Positions 8,548-17,782 of a stretch of DNA of 64,000 nt are shown piece by piece; the first letter of the stretch is position 1, and every line of letters begins with the position of its first letter. The DNA is taken from positions 5,332,001 to 5,396,000 of the forward strand of contig NZ_CP010849.1 of the NCBI RefSeq assembly GCF_000931445.1. The letters are read 5' to 3'. The DNA comes from Streptomyces cyaneogriseus subsp. noncyanogenus. GTDB lineage: Bacteria; Actinomycetota; Actinomycetes; Streptomycetales; Streptomycetaceae. The notes beneath the pieces were generated by a model, which saw only the letters and a list, made by a program, of their open reading frames with translations, was not told the DNA's origin and did not search any database. The position numbers and the translations under genes were made by a program.

Positions 8548-11500
8548 GCCGCTCCACCAGCAGCAGGCCCGCGCCCTCGCCCCAGCCGGTGCCGTCGGCG
8601 TCGTCGGAGAACGACTTGCAGCGGCCGTCCGGCGACAGACCGCCCTGCCGGGACAGCTCCACGAAGACGCCCGGCGACGACATGACGGTCACCCCGCCGG
8701 CCAGCGCCAGATCGCACTCGCCGCCGCGCAGCGCCTGCACCGCCAGGTGCAGCGCCACCAGCGACGACGAACAGGCCGTGTCGATGGTGATCGCCGGGCC
8801 CTCCAGGCCCAGCGTGAAGGCGACCCGCCCGGAGGCGACGCTGGCGGCCGAGCCGATGCCGATGAGGCCCTGCACCTCCTCGGGCAGCGTGCCCTGGTCA
8901 CTGGCGTAGTCGTGGTACATCACGCCCGTGAACACACCGGTCCGGCTGCCGCGCACCGACCGCGGGTCGACCCCCGCGCTCTCCAGGGCCTCCCAGGAGG
9001 TCTCCAGGAGCAGCCGTTGCTGCGGGTCCATGGCGAGGGCCTCGCGCGGCGAGATCCCGAAGAACTCCGGGTCGAAGTCGGCCGCGTCGTAGAGGAAACC
9101 GCCCTCCCGCACGCACGAGGTGCCCGGCCGCGACATCTCCGGGTCGTACAGCGACTCCACGTCCCAGCCGCGGTCGCCCGGCATGGCGGCGATGGCGTCC
9201 CGGCCGCCGGCGACCAGCTCCCACAGCTCCTCCGGAGTGGCCACCCCGCCCGGGTAGCGGCAGGCCATGCCGACGATCGCGATCGGCTCCTGTGCGGTGC
9301 CGGCGCCCGCGGCCACCGGGGCGGCCCGCTCCGCGCCGCGCGCGCCGGTCAGCTCCCGCAGCAGGAAGTCCACCACGTCCGACGGCGTCGGATGGTCGAA
9401 GACCAGCGTCGCCGGCAGCCGCAGCCCGGTCGCGGCACCCACCCCGTTGCGCAGTTCGATCGCCGCCAGCGAGTCGAAGCCCAGCTCCCGGAAGGTCCGC
9501 CGGGCGTCCAGCTCGGCGGGCGTGGCGTGGCCGAGCGCCGCGGCGGCCCGGGTACGCACCAGCTCCAGCAGCACCCGGGCCCGCTCCGCCTCGGGCATCG
9601 CCCGCAGCCGGGCCGCGAACTCCCCGTCCGCGGCGGTGCCGGACGCGTCGTCCGCCCGCCGCACCGGCACCCGCACCAGGCCGCGCAGCAGTGCCGGCAG
9701 CGCGCCCGCCGCCGCCCGGGCCCGCAGCGCGCCCGGGTCCAGCGGCATCGGGACGGCCACCGGGGCGTCCAGCGCGAGAGCCGCGTCGAACAGGGCGAGC
9801 CCCTGCTCCACGGAGATCGTCCGCACCCCCGCCTCGGCCATCCGCCGCAGCGCGGTCTCGTCGAGCTCGCTCGTCATGCCGCCGGACGTCGTCCACGCGC
9901 CCCAGGCGAGGCTGGTGGCGGGTTGGCCGTGGGCGCGGCGGTGGTGGGCGAGGGCGTCGAGGTAGGTGTTGGCGGCGGCGTAGTTGGCTTGTCCGGGGGT
10001 GCCGAGTTGGCCGGCGGCGGAGGAGTAGAGGACGAAGGTGGTGACGGGGTGGGTGGTGGTGAGGGTGTGGAGGTGGTGGGCGGTGTCGATCTTGGGGGTG
10101 AGGGCGGTGTGGAGCTGGGTGTCGGTGAGGGTGGTGGTGGTGGCGTCGGCGAGGGTGCCGGCGGTGTGGATGACGGTGGTGAGGGGGTGGTCGGGGGGGA
10201 TGGTGGTGAGGAGGTGGGCGAGTTGGCGGGGGTCGCTGGTGTCGCAGGCGGTGAGGGTGACGTGGGCTCCGGCGGTGGTGAGTTCGTCGGCGAGTTCTCG
10301 TGCGCCGGGTGCGGTGGGTCCTTGCCTGCTGGTGAGGAGGAGGTGGGTGACGCCGTGGTGGTGGACGAGGTGGCGGGCGAGGTGGGCGCCGAGGGTGCCG
10401 GTCCCGCCCGTGATCAGCGCCGTGCCGCCGGGATCGATGCGCGGCGCGCCGGCGGCCGGGACCGAGGCCCTGGCCAGGCGCGGCGCGAACACCGTGCCCG
10501 CGCGGACGGCGACCCGGGGCTCGTCCAGGCCGGCGACGGCCCGCAGCGCCGCCGCCGACTCCGGCTCCCCGTCGAGGTCCGCCACGAGGAAGCGGTCCGG
10601 GTGCTCGGCGACCGCCGAGCCGTACAGCCCCCAGGCGGCGGCCTGGACCGGGACGGGCACGTCCGCGGCGTGCACGGCGACCGCGTTCCGGGTCACCGCG
10701 ACCAGCCGCGCCCCCGCGAACCGCGCGTCCCCCAGCCAGTCCCGCACCAGACCCAGGGCCCGCTCGGCACACAGGTGGGCGGCCCGCACCTCCCCGGACC
10801 CGGCCGGGCCGTCCGGCGCCGAGGGGTCCGGTGCGCTCGCCCCGGGCACGTCCCCGTCCACCGCGGCCACCACCAGATCGGGTACGGGCGCCCCCGCGTC
10901 CACGGCCGCCGCCAGCGCGGCCAGGTCCCGGTGGACCTCGGCCCCCTCGACGACACCGGGCACCTCCCCGAGCACCGCCCACCGGGCGGCCCGCTCCGGG
11001 CCGGTGACCGGGGTCCACGAAGGCGTGAAGAGGGCCTCGGCGACCGGGTCGGGCGCGGCGATCCGGTCCGCGGGACGCACCAGCAGCGTGTCCACCGTCA
11101 CCACCGGACGGCCGGTGGCGTCCGCGCACAGCAGGGACAGCGCGTCCGGCCCGGACGCCCGCAGCCGCACCCGCAGCCGGCTCGCCCCCGCCGCGTGCAG
11201 CACCACCCCGCGCCACTCGAACGGCAGCCGCCCGCCCTGGTCACGGCCGAACTCGCCGGGCAGGAAGGCCGCCGCGTGCAGCGCGGCGTCGGCCAGCGCC
11301 GGATGCAGCCCGAACCGGCCCGCCTCCCCGGCCGCCTCCTCGGGCAGCCGCACCTCCGCGAAGACCTCCTCGCCCCGCCGCCACGCCGCGCCCAGCCCCC
11401 GGAACGCGGGCCCGTAGCGGAAACCGGCGGCGGCGAAACCGTCGTAGAGCGCGCCGGTGTCCACGGGCTCGGCGCCGGGGGGCGGCCAGGCGGCCAGCTC

Positions 11501-13813
11501 CTCCGCGGCGGCCGGGCGCCGGGCGCCGAGCCGCCCGCCGGCGTGCCGCGTCCACACCTCCTCGGACGCGTCCTGCGCCTGCGCGTGCACGGTGAACGCG
11601 CGCTCCCCGTCCGCCTCCGGCGCCCCCAGCGCCAGTTGCACCCGCAGCGCGCCGTCCGCGGGCAGCACCAGCGGCGCCTCCAGGGTGAGCTCGGCCAGCG
11701 TGTCCAGGCCGACCCGGGCCCCGGCCCACAGGGCCAGCTCGGCCAGGGCGGTGCCCGGCAGCAGCACCGTGTCGCCGAGGGCGTGGTCCGCGAGCCAGGG
11801 ATGCGTCCGCAGGGACACCAGGCCGGTGAAGAGCCAGTCGCCCCCGGCCGCCGCGACCAGCTCGGCGCCGAGCAGCGGATGCTCCGCGGGCGCCAGCCCG
11901 GCCGTCGTCACGTCCGCCCCGGCCGGTTCGGGCAGCAGCCAGTACGGCCGGTGCTGGAAGGCGTAGGTCGGCAGCGCCACCCGCCGGGCCGGGCGTCCGG
12001 CGAAGAACGCCGCCCAGTCGACCGGCACACCCGCCGTGTACGCCCGCGCCAGCGAGGTCAGCAGGGTGCGCACCTCCGGCCGCTGCCGGCGCAGCAGGGC
12101 CGCGACGACCGCCCCGTCCGCGGCGCCCGCGTCCGTCAGCGTCTCCTCCACCATCGGCGTCAGCGAGGAGTCGGCGCCGAGCTCCAAAAAGACCCGCACG
12201 CCGTCGTCGGCCAGGGTGCGGACCACGTCGTGGAAGCGGACCGGTTCGCGCACCTGGCGCGCCCAGTATCCGGCGTCCGCCCACTCCCGCGGGTCCAGGA
12301 GGGTGCCGGTCACGCTCGACACCACGGGGAGGTCCGGTTCACGGAACGTCAGCCCCGCGGCGACCGCGCGCAGTTCGTCCAGGACGGGCTCCATCAGCGG
12401 GGAGTGGAAGGCGTGGCTCACCGTCAGCCGCCGGGTCCGGCGGCCCAGCGCCGCGAAGTGCGCGGCGACCGCCTCCACCACGTCCAGGGCACCGGAGACG
12501 ACCACCGACCCGGGCCCGTTCACCGCCGCGACGGAGGCGGCGCCGGTGTGCTCCGCCAGCAGCGGCACCACCTCGTCCTCGGCCGCCGCCACCGACACCA
12601 TCGCGCCGCCCTCGGGCAGCGACTGCATCAGCCGGCCGCGCGCCGCCACCAGTGCGCAGGCGTCGGGCAGCGACAGCATGCCGGCGGCATGCGCCGCGGC
12701 CAGCTCGCCGACCGAGTGCCCGGCCAGCAGCCGGGGCCGCACCCCCCACTCCTCCAGCAGCCGGTACAGGGCCACCCCCACGGCGAAGGTCGCCGCCTGC
12801 GTGTAGAGGGTCCGGTCCAGCAGGTGCGCCTCGGCGCTCCCCGGCTCCGCCAGCAGCAGCGGGCGCAGCGGACGGTCCAGGCGGGGGTCCAGCTCCGCGC
12901 AGACGGCGTCCAGCGCCCGCGCGTAGGCGGGGAAGGCGTCGTACAGCTCCCGCCCCATCCCCGGGCGCTGGGCGCCCTGGCCGGTGAAGAGGAAGGCGGT
13001 GCGCACCTCGTCCGCCGTCCCCGTCACCGCCGCGGCGCCGGCCGAGCCCCGGGCCAGCCCGGCGAGCGCGTCCCGGAGTTCGTCCGGGTCCCCGGCGAGG
13101 ACGACCGCGCGGTGCTCGAAGGCGGTACGGGTGGTGGCGAGCGCGGCCGCCAGGTCCTCCAGCGGCGGCTCGTCGCCGCGCAGCAGCCGCGCGTGCAGCC
13201 GCTCGGCCTGCGCCGGCAGCGCGCCGGGCGTCGCGGCCGACAGCAGCACGGGGACGACCGGCGACGGGGGCGGCGCCGCGGACGTCTCCTCCTCGACGGC
13301 GGGCGGTTCCTCCACGATGACGTGGGCGTTGGTGCCGCTGATGCCGAAGGAGGAGACGGCGGCCCGGCGCGGCCGTCCGGCGGCCGGCCATTCCTGTGCC
13401 TCGGTCAGCAGCCGTACGGCGCCCGCGTCCCAGTCCACCTTGGGCGTGGGCTCGTCCACGTGCAGGGTCCGCGGCATCCGGCCGTGCCGCATCGCCATGA
13501 CCATCTTGATGATGCCGGCGGCCCCGGCGGCGGCCTGGGTGTGCCCGATGTTGGACTTCACCGAGCCCAGCCAGAGCGGGCGTTCGGCGTCCCGGCCCTG
13601 CCCGTAGGTGGCGAGCAGCGCCTGCGCCTCGATGGGGTCGCCGAGCGTGGTGCCGGTGCCGTGTCCCTCGACGGCGTCGACGTCGGCGGTGCTCAGACGG
13701 GCGTTGGCCAGGGCCTGTTCGATGACGCGCTGCTGGGAGGGGCCGTTGGGGGCGGTGAGGCCGTTGGAGGCGCCGTCCTGGTTGACGGCGGTGCCGCGGA
13801 CGATCGCCAGCAC
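8441..13813 (-). CDS. Type I modular PKS, internal part: KS(C-half)-AT(malonyl)-DH-KR-ACP-KS(N-half)
   Basis: About 1791 codons, open at both ends. Order: KS C-half (His91 in KSNIGHTQ); AT about 270-560 with GHSVGE at 365-370 and HAFH at 467-470, predicting malonyl-CoA; DH from about 640 with HALGDTVLLPG and HPALADAALH; no ER; KR with TGGTGTLGAHL and catalytic Ser/Tyr in SSAAGQ and QANYAAAN, and LAD where B-type KRs carry LDD; ACP with LGFDSLAAIELRN at about 1450; then the first half of the next KS with TACSSSLV. The module should leave a double bond. The KS half here (QALANARLSTADVDAVEG) differs from the KS at 13965-15012 (QALATARLSTADVDAVEA), so that junction may skip one or more modules. 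Confidence 0.9.
9904..10426 (-). repeat. Ketoreductase-coding repeat nearly identical between PKS modules
   Basis: This KR-coding stretch is matched almost base for base by pieces of the KR in the ER-containing module: 10153-10426 equals 3797-4070 with one difference (about 10283 versus 3927), and 9904-10003 equals 3183-3282. Similarity stops abruptly at the KR edges while neighbouring DH, ER and ACP sequence diverges. It looks like recent duplication or gene conversion of a KR cassette. The plus strand here is unusually rich in G and T, giving a protein rich in Thr and His. This repeat is where the assembly failed. Confidence 0.8.
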
Positions 13814-13855
13814 TCGTATAACTTCGTATAATGTATGCTATACGAAGTTATTACG
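13814..13855 (+). other. 454 paired-end linker (loxP core), copy 9
   Basis: Perfect 42-bp element in forward orientation, interrupting KS-coding sequence. Confidence 0.93.
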
Positions 13856-13922
13856 CCTGGCGCCGGACGGGCGGTGCAAGTCGTTCGCGGGCGCGGCCGA
13901 CGGGACGGGCTGGGGCGAGGGT
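13856..13922 (+). repeat. 67-bp inverted tag copied from 14197-14263
   Basis: The reverse complement of these 67 bases is identical to 14197-14263 inside the KS of the gene starting at 15012. Linkers lie on both sides. A tag from a few hundred bases away in opposite orientation is the signature of a mate-pair read carried into the consensus. Confidence 0.88.
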
Positions 13923-13964
13923 CGTAATAACTTCGTATTGCATACATTATACGAAGTTATACGA
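13923..13964 (-). other. 454 paired-end linker (loxP core), copy 10
   Basis: 42-bp element in reverse orientation with one substitution at 13939 (T for A) at the arm/spacer boundary. Confidence 0.92.
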
Positions 13965-15012
13965 GGTCGCCCAGCCTGGTGCCGGTCCCGTGCGCCTCGA
14001 CGGCGTCGACGTCGGCGGTGCTCAGACGGGCGGTGGCCAGGGCCTGGTCGATGACGCGCTGCTGGGAGGGGCCGTTGGGGGCGGTGAGGCCGTTGGAGGC
14101 GCCGTCCTGGTTGACGGCGGTGCCGCGGACGATCGCCAGCACCGGGTGGCCGTTGCGCCGCGCGTCCGACAGCCGCTCGACGACCAGCAGCGCCGAACCC
14201 TCGCCCCAGCCCGTCCCGTCGGCCGCGCCCGCGAACGACTTGCACCGCCCGTCCGGCGCCAGGCCCCGCTGCCGGGACAGCTCGACGAAGGTGGCCGGCG
14301 TCGCCATGATCGTCGCCCCGCCGGCCAGCGCCAGATCGCACTCGCCGTCCCGCAGCGCCTGCACCGCCAGGTGCAGCGCCACCAGCGACGACGAACAGGC
14401 CGTGTCCACCGTGACGGCCGGGCCCTCCAGCCCGAGCACGTACGAGATCCGCCCCGAGGCCACGCTGGCGGCCATCCCGGTGCTCAGGTACCCCTCCAGC
14501 TCGTCCGGCAGGACCCCCGGCCCGGAGGCGTAGTCGTGGTACATCAGCCCGGTGAACACCCCGGTCCGGCTGCCCCCGAGGGAGCGCGGATCGATGCCCG
14601 CGTACTCGAACGCCTCCCAGGCGGTCTCCAGGAGCAGCCGCTGCTGCGGGTCCATGGCGAGGGCCTCGCGCGGCGAGACCCCGAAGAACTCCGCGTCGAA
14701 ACCGGCCGGTTCGTCCAGGAAGCCGCCCTCGCGGGCGTACGACGTGCCCGGCCGGCCGGGGTCCGGGTCGAACAGGGCCTCCAGGTCCCAGCCGCGGTCC
14801 GTGGGCATGCCCGTGACGGCGTCCCCGCCCCGCGCGACCAGCTCCCACAGCTCCTCCGGCGAGCCGACCCCGCCGGGCAGCCGGCAGGCCATGCCGACGA
14901 TCGCCACCGGCTCGGTCTCCGCGGCCTCGAGCTGCTTGATACGCCGGTGCGCCTGGCGCAGATCGGCCGCCATCTTCTTGAGGTAATCAACCAGCTGAGC
15001 TTCGTTCGTCAC
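13965..15012 (-). CDS. Type I modular PKS: N-docking plus KS (3' end lost to artefact)
   Basis: First 349 codons of a PKS gene. GTG start at 15012 with a weak AGGCGGG upstream. Residues 1-34 are a short charged helix (MTNEAQLVDYLKKMAADLRQ) typical of an N-terminal docking domain, so this gene is not the first of the assembly line. A KS follows with Cys206 in TACSSSL and an EAHGTGT histidine at about 342, then the linker breaks the frame. It is the most upstream minus-strand PKS gene in the window. It probably continues into the sequence at 13813 and below, but the overlapping residues differ, so material may be missing. Confidence 0.88.
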
Positions 15013-15273
15013 CTGAGACCCGCCTGAGAGATCGGCAAACCGCGCACGTCAGGGGTCGAGGGTAGGGAGGAAACGCCCCTACGACGGCCCCCGCAGGCAC
15101 CCCTCAACCCCCTCGTCCCGGCAATGCGGAACTAGGGGTTGGCGACAGGGGGGGAGGGCTCCCTAGGCTAGCCGCCAGAAAAGTGCCGATGGCCGTTTTC
15201 CGCGTTTCGGTGTCCCCGGCCGGATATTCGGTATCCCGGACCATTCCCCCACGGAGAGTGGAGCGAACCCCGC

Positions 15274-15774
15274 ATGAGTGCCCCTGAGGTCGACACCGCC
15301 GCGCCGGAGAAGCCGGAATTCAGCAAGCCTTCGGCGCCGGAGAAGATGCGCGACCTGGACTTCCTGCTCGGCGACTTCCGTGCCGAGTGGACCAACCTGC
15401 TGGCCGACCCGGCCGACACCGGAATCGCCGAGTGGAACACCACGGCGACCTTTTCCGGGCACGCCTACGAAATGACGCAGTACGTCGCCCAGCACGATGT
15501 GAACGGCCGTTTCGTCTTCCAGTGGGACGGTGTGAACGAGAAGTTCACCGGCTACTACTACGACGACTGGGGAAACCGCGCCACGGTGGAGTGCGCGGGC
15601 TGGGAGGACGGTCATCTCGCCTTCGTCGGCGAATGCTTCGGCTTCGGCAAGTCGTTCCGTCTGAAGGAACGCTTCGAAATCGTCGACGAGAACCACTACG
15701 TCAAGCGCGGCTTCGTCCAGCTCGACGGTGCCGACTGGATGCCCGCCGACGAGATCCACTGCTACCGGGTGTAG
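15274..15774 (+). CDS. Small lipocalin/DUF1579-like protein of the PKS locus
   Basis: 166-residue soluble protein with no signal peptide. A flexible 25-residue N-terminus rich in Pro, Ala and Glu precedes LDFLLGDFRAEW, which resembles the start of DUF1579/lipocalin-like small beta-barrels, followed by alternating aromatic strands (GRFVFQWDGVNEKFTGYYYD). I do not recognise a characterised homologue. It lies 261 bp from the divergent PKS gene and 42 bp upstream of the crotonyl-CoA carboxylase/reductase, with which it is probably co-transcribed. GTGGAG precedes the ATG. Binding of an acyl or polyketide ligand is only a guess from the fold. Confidence 0.8.
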   Translation: MSAPEVDTAAPEKPEFSKPSAPEKMRDLDFLLGDFRAEWTNLLADPADTGIAEWNTTATFSGHAYEMTQYVAQHDVNGRFVFQWDGVNEKFTGYYYDDWGNRATVECAGWEDGHLAFVGECFGFGKSFRLKERFEIVDENHYVKRGFVQLDGADWMPADEIHCYRV

Positions 15775-15816
15775 CGCGGGGACGTGCCGGAACGGGAAGG
15801 TGCGGAAAGGGAACCC

Positions 15817-17163
15817 ATGAGCCTTCTGTCAGAGGCGGTCGTCGCCGGGGCGCCGCCCGAGGAGCTGGAGCGCCTGCCGCTGCCCGACGAGTACACCGCC
15901 GCGTACCTGCGCGCCGAGGACGCGGAGATGTTCCGGGGGGTGGCCGACAAGGACGTGCGCAAGTCGCTGCGGGTCGGGCCCGTGGCGATGCCGGAGCCGG
16001 CGCCCGACGAGGTGCTCGTCGCCGTGATGGCGAGCGCGGTCAACTACAACACCGTGTGGTCGGCGATCTTCGAACCCATCCCGACCTTCCGCTTCCTGCG
16101 CCAGTTCGCCGCGCAGGGCGGCTGGGCGGCCCGGCACGACCTGCCGTACCACCAGGTGGGCTCCGACGGCGCCGGCGTGGTGGTGCGCACCGGGTCCGCG
16201 GTGCGGCACTGGAAGACCGGCGACCACGTGGTGGTGAGCTGCGTCCAGGCCGACGACCAGGAGGCGGCCACCCAGGCCGACGGCATGCTCGGCGCCGAGC
16301 AGCGCATCTGGGGCTTCGAGACCAACTTCGGCGGCCTGGCCCACTACGCGCTGGTCCGGGCCAGCCAGCTCATCCCCAAGCCCGCCCACCTGAGCTGGGA
16401 GGAGGCGGCCTGCAACCCGCTGTGCGCCGGCACCGCCTACCGGATGCTCGTCGGGGACCGGGGCGCCCGGCTCAAGCAGGGCGACGTCGTCCTCATCTGG
16501 GGCGCGGCCGGCGGCCTCGGCGCGTACGCGGTGCAGCTCGTCAAGAACGGCGGCGGCATCCCGGTCGGCGTGGTCAGCTCCCCGGCCAAGGCGGAGGCGG
16601 CCCGGCGGCTCGGCTGCGAGGTGGTGATCGACCGTCAGGAGATCGGGCTCGACGACCGCACCGGGGACGACCCGCGGGCGGTCATCGAGACGGGCAAGCG
16701 GCTCGGGCGCCTCATCCGCGAACGGGTGGGGGAGGACCCGCACATCGTCTTCGAGCACGTGGGCCGGGCCACCTTCGGGGTCTCGGTCTTCGTGGTGCGC
16801 CGCGGCGGCACGGTGGTGACCTGCGGGTCCAGCACGGGCTACCACCACACCTACGACAACCGCTACCTGTGGATGAAGCTGAAGCGCATCATCGGCAGCC
16901 ACGCCGCCAACCTCCAGGAGCAGTGGGAACTGAACCGCCTGCTCTCGCTCGGGCACATCGTGCCGACGCTGTCCGCGGTCTACCCGCTGGCGGAGATCGG
17001 CGAGGCCGCGCGCTCGGTCCAGGAGAACCGCCACATCGGCAAGGTCGGCGTCCTGTGCCTGGCCACCGCCCCCGGCCAGGGCGTCACCGACCCCGCCCTG
17101 CGCGCCCGGGTGGGCGAGTCCCGCCTCAACGTCCTGCGCGAACTGCCGGACCCCCGCCCCTGA
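15817..17163 (+). CDS. ccr: Crotonyl-CoA carboxylase/reductase
   Basis: 448 residues, the usual length. This zinc-free MDR enzyme reduces 2-enoyl-CoA with NADPH and CO2 to alkylmalonyl-CoA, supplying extender units such as ethylmalonyl-CoA. The NADPH-binding GAAGGLGAYAVQ lies at 229-240. The four CO2-pocket residues of characterised CCRs (N81, F170, E171, H365) align with N78, F167, E168 and H362 at a constant offset of 3, so carboxylation is expected. After the catalytic His the sequence is Ala-Ala-Asn where crotonyl-CoA enzymes I recall have Phe-Ala-Asn, which might widen the acyl pocket (inference). GGAAAGGGAA precedes ATG 15817. PKS-locus copies usually make the pathway-specific extender. 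Confidence 0.94.
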   Translation: MSLLSEAVVAGAPPEELERLPLPDEYTAAYLRAEDAEMFRGVADKDVRKSLRVGPVAMPEPAPDEVLVAVMASAVNYNTVWSAIFEPIPTFRFLRQFAAQGGWAARHDLPYHQVGSDGAGVVVRTGSAVRHWKTGDHVVVSCVQADDQEAATQADGMLGAEQRIWGFETNFGGLAHYALVRASQLIPKPAHLSWEEAACNPLCAGTAYRMLVGDRGARLKQGDVVLIWGAAGGLGAYAVQLVKNGGGIPVGVVSSPAKAEAARRLGCEVVIDRQEIGLDDRTGDDPRAVIETGKRLGRLIRERVGEDPHIVFEHVGRATFGVSVFVVRRGGTVVTCGSSTGYHHTYDNRYLWMKLKRIIGSHAANLQEQWELNRLLSLGHIVPTLSAVYPLAEIGEAARSVQENRHIGKVGVLCLATAPGQGVTDPALRARVGESRLNVLRELPDPRP

Positions 17164-17338
17164 GAACCGGCCCGGCGACCACCGCCCGACCCGACGCCGG
17201 GCGCCCTCCGCCCGGCCCGTGACACCCCCGGGCCGGCCCGCCGGGAGCACCCCGGAACGCCCCGCCCCACCCCCACCGGCGCGGCGGCCGGGCGGCAACC
17301 CCCGCACGCCCCGCCCCGCCGCACCCCTCGCGCCACAC

Positions 17339-17380
17339 TCGTATAACTTCGTATAATGTATGCTATACGAAGTTATTACG
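17339..17380 (+). other. 454 paired-end linker (loxP core), copy 11
   Basis: Perfect 42-bp element in forward orientation, here in intergenic DNA outside the PKS genes. Confidence 0.93.
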
Positions 17381-17432
17381 GTGGTGAAGGTGACGCGCGC
17401 GAGGGCGGCGTCGCGGTCGGCGGCGGTGATCC
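17381..17432 (-). repeat. 52-bp inverted tag copied from 18072-18123
   Basis: The 52 bases between linkers 11 and 12 are the exact reverse complement of 18072-18123, inside the dehydrogenase gene about 640 bp downstream. This source is single-copy unique sequence, so it is the cleanest proof that inter-linker segments are mate-pair tags. Confidence 0.92.
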
Positions 17433-17474
17433 TCGTATAACTTCGTATAATGTATGCTATACGAAGTTATTACG
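17433..17474 (+). other. 454 paired-end linker (loxP core), copy 12
   Basis: Perfect 42-bp element in forward orientation. None is seen in the remaining 46.5 kb of the window. Confidence 0.93.
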
Positions 17475-17782
17475 CCCCGGCACCACCACCGGCCGCGACC
17501 GGCACGGCCCGGGGCGGCGGCCCACGGAGCCATGGCACCCCATGGCGCGCGGCCCCCCACGGGCGGGCGACGCCCCGCGTCCCCCGCCCGCCGGTACCCA
17601 CGCGGCACACGGCCGCCGTACGGCACCCCGGGCGCAGCGTCGCGCACCGGTGCCCCGCCGCCGTCCCGTGCCGGCCAGGCCCCACCCCCACCACGGCCGG
17701 CGAAGGCCCGCCGCCGGACGCCCGTCGACGGAGCCGAGCGCCCCGCGGACGACGGCCGCGGACCGGCGTCGAAGGAGAACCC

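Larger units (their letters stand above)
17164..17782. other. Intergenic region disrupted by two linkers; no gene seen
   Basis: 619 bp between the carboxylase/reductase and dehydrogenase genes. It holds two linkers and one inverted 52-bp tag. The remainder is extremely C-rich on the plus strand with no convincing codon pattern, start or ribosome site except the GAAGGAG serving the gene at 17783. Short self-complementary stretches occur (CCATGG-CACC-CCATGG near 17530-17545). Its true length is uncertain because of the assembly damage. Confidence 0.7.

Noticed and set aside
736..13831. Very long plus-strand open frames opposite the PKS
   Set aside because: High GC keeps antisense frames open; the peptides are Arg/Gly/Gln-rich with no domains, while the minus strand shows conserved catalytic motifs.
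1..15012. PKS genes as decayed pseudogenes
   Set aside because: Every break coincides with a linker, apart from one frameshift in a homopolymer beside a linker. Active-site residues are otherwise intact.
13856..17432. Inverted repeats as genuine genomic inversions
   Set aside because: They are 52-67 bp exact copies bounded by linkers on both sides, as expected for read tags.
70..17474. loxP sites as a natural Cre/lox or P1-like recombination system, or an engineered strain
   Set aside because: No cre-like gene is present, copies are in mixed orientation with errors, flanks match the 454 linker, and segments between them are mate-pair tags.
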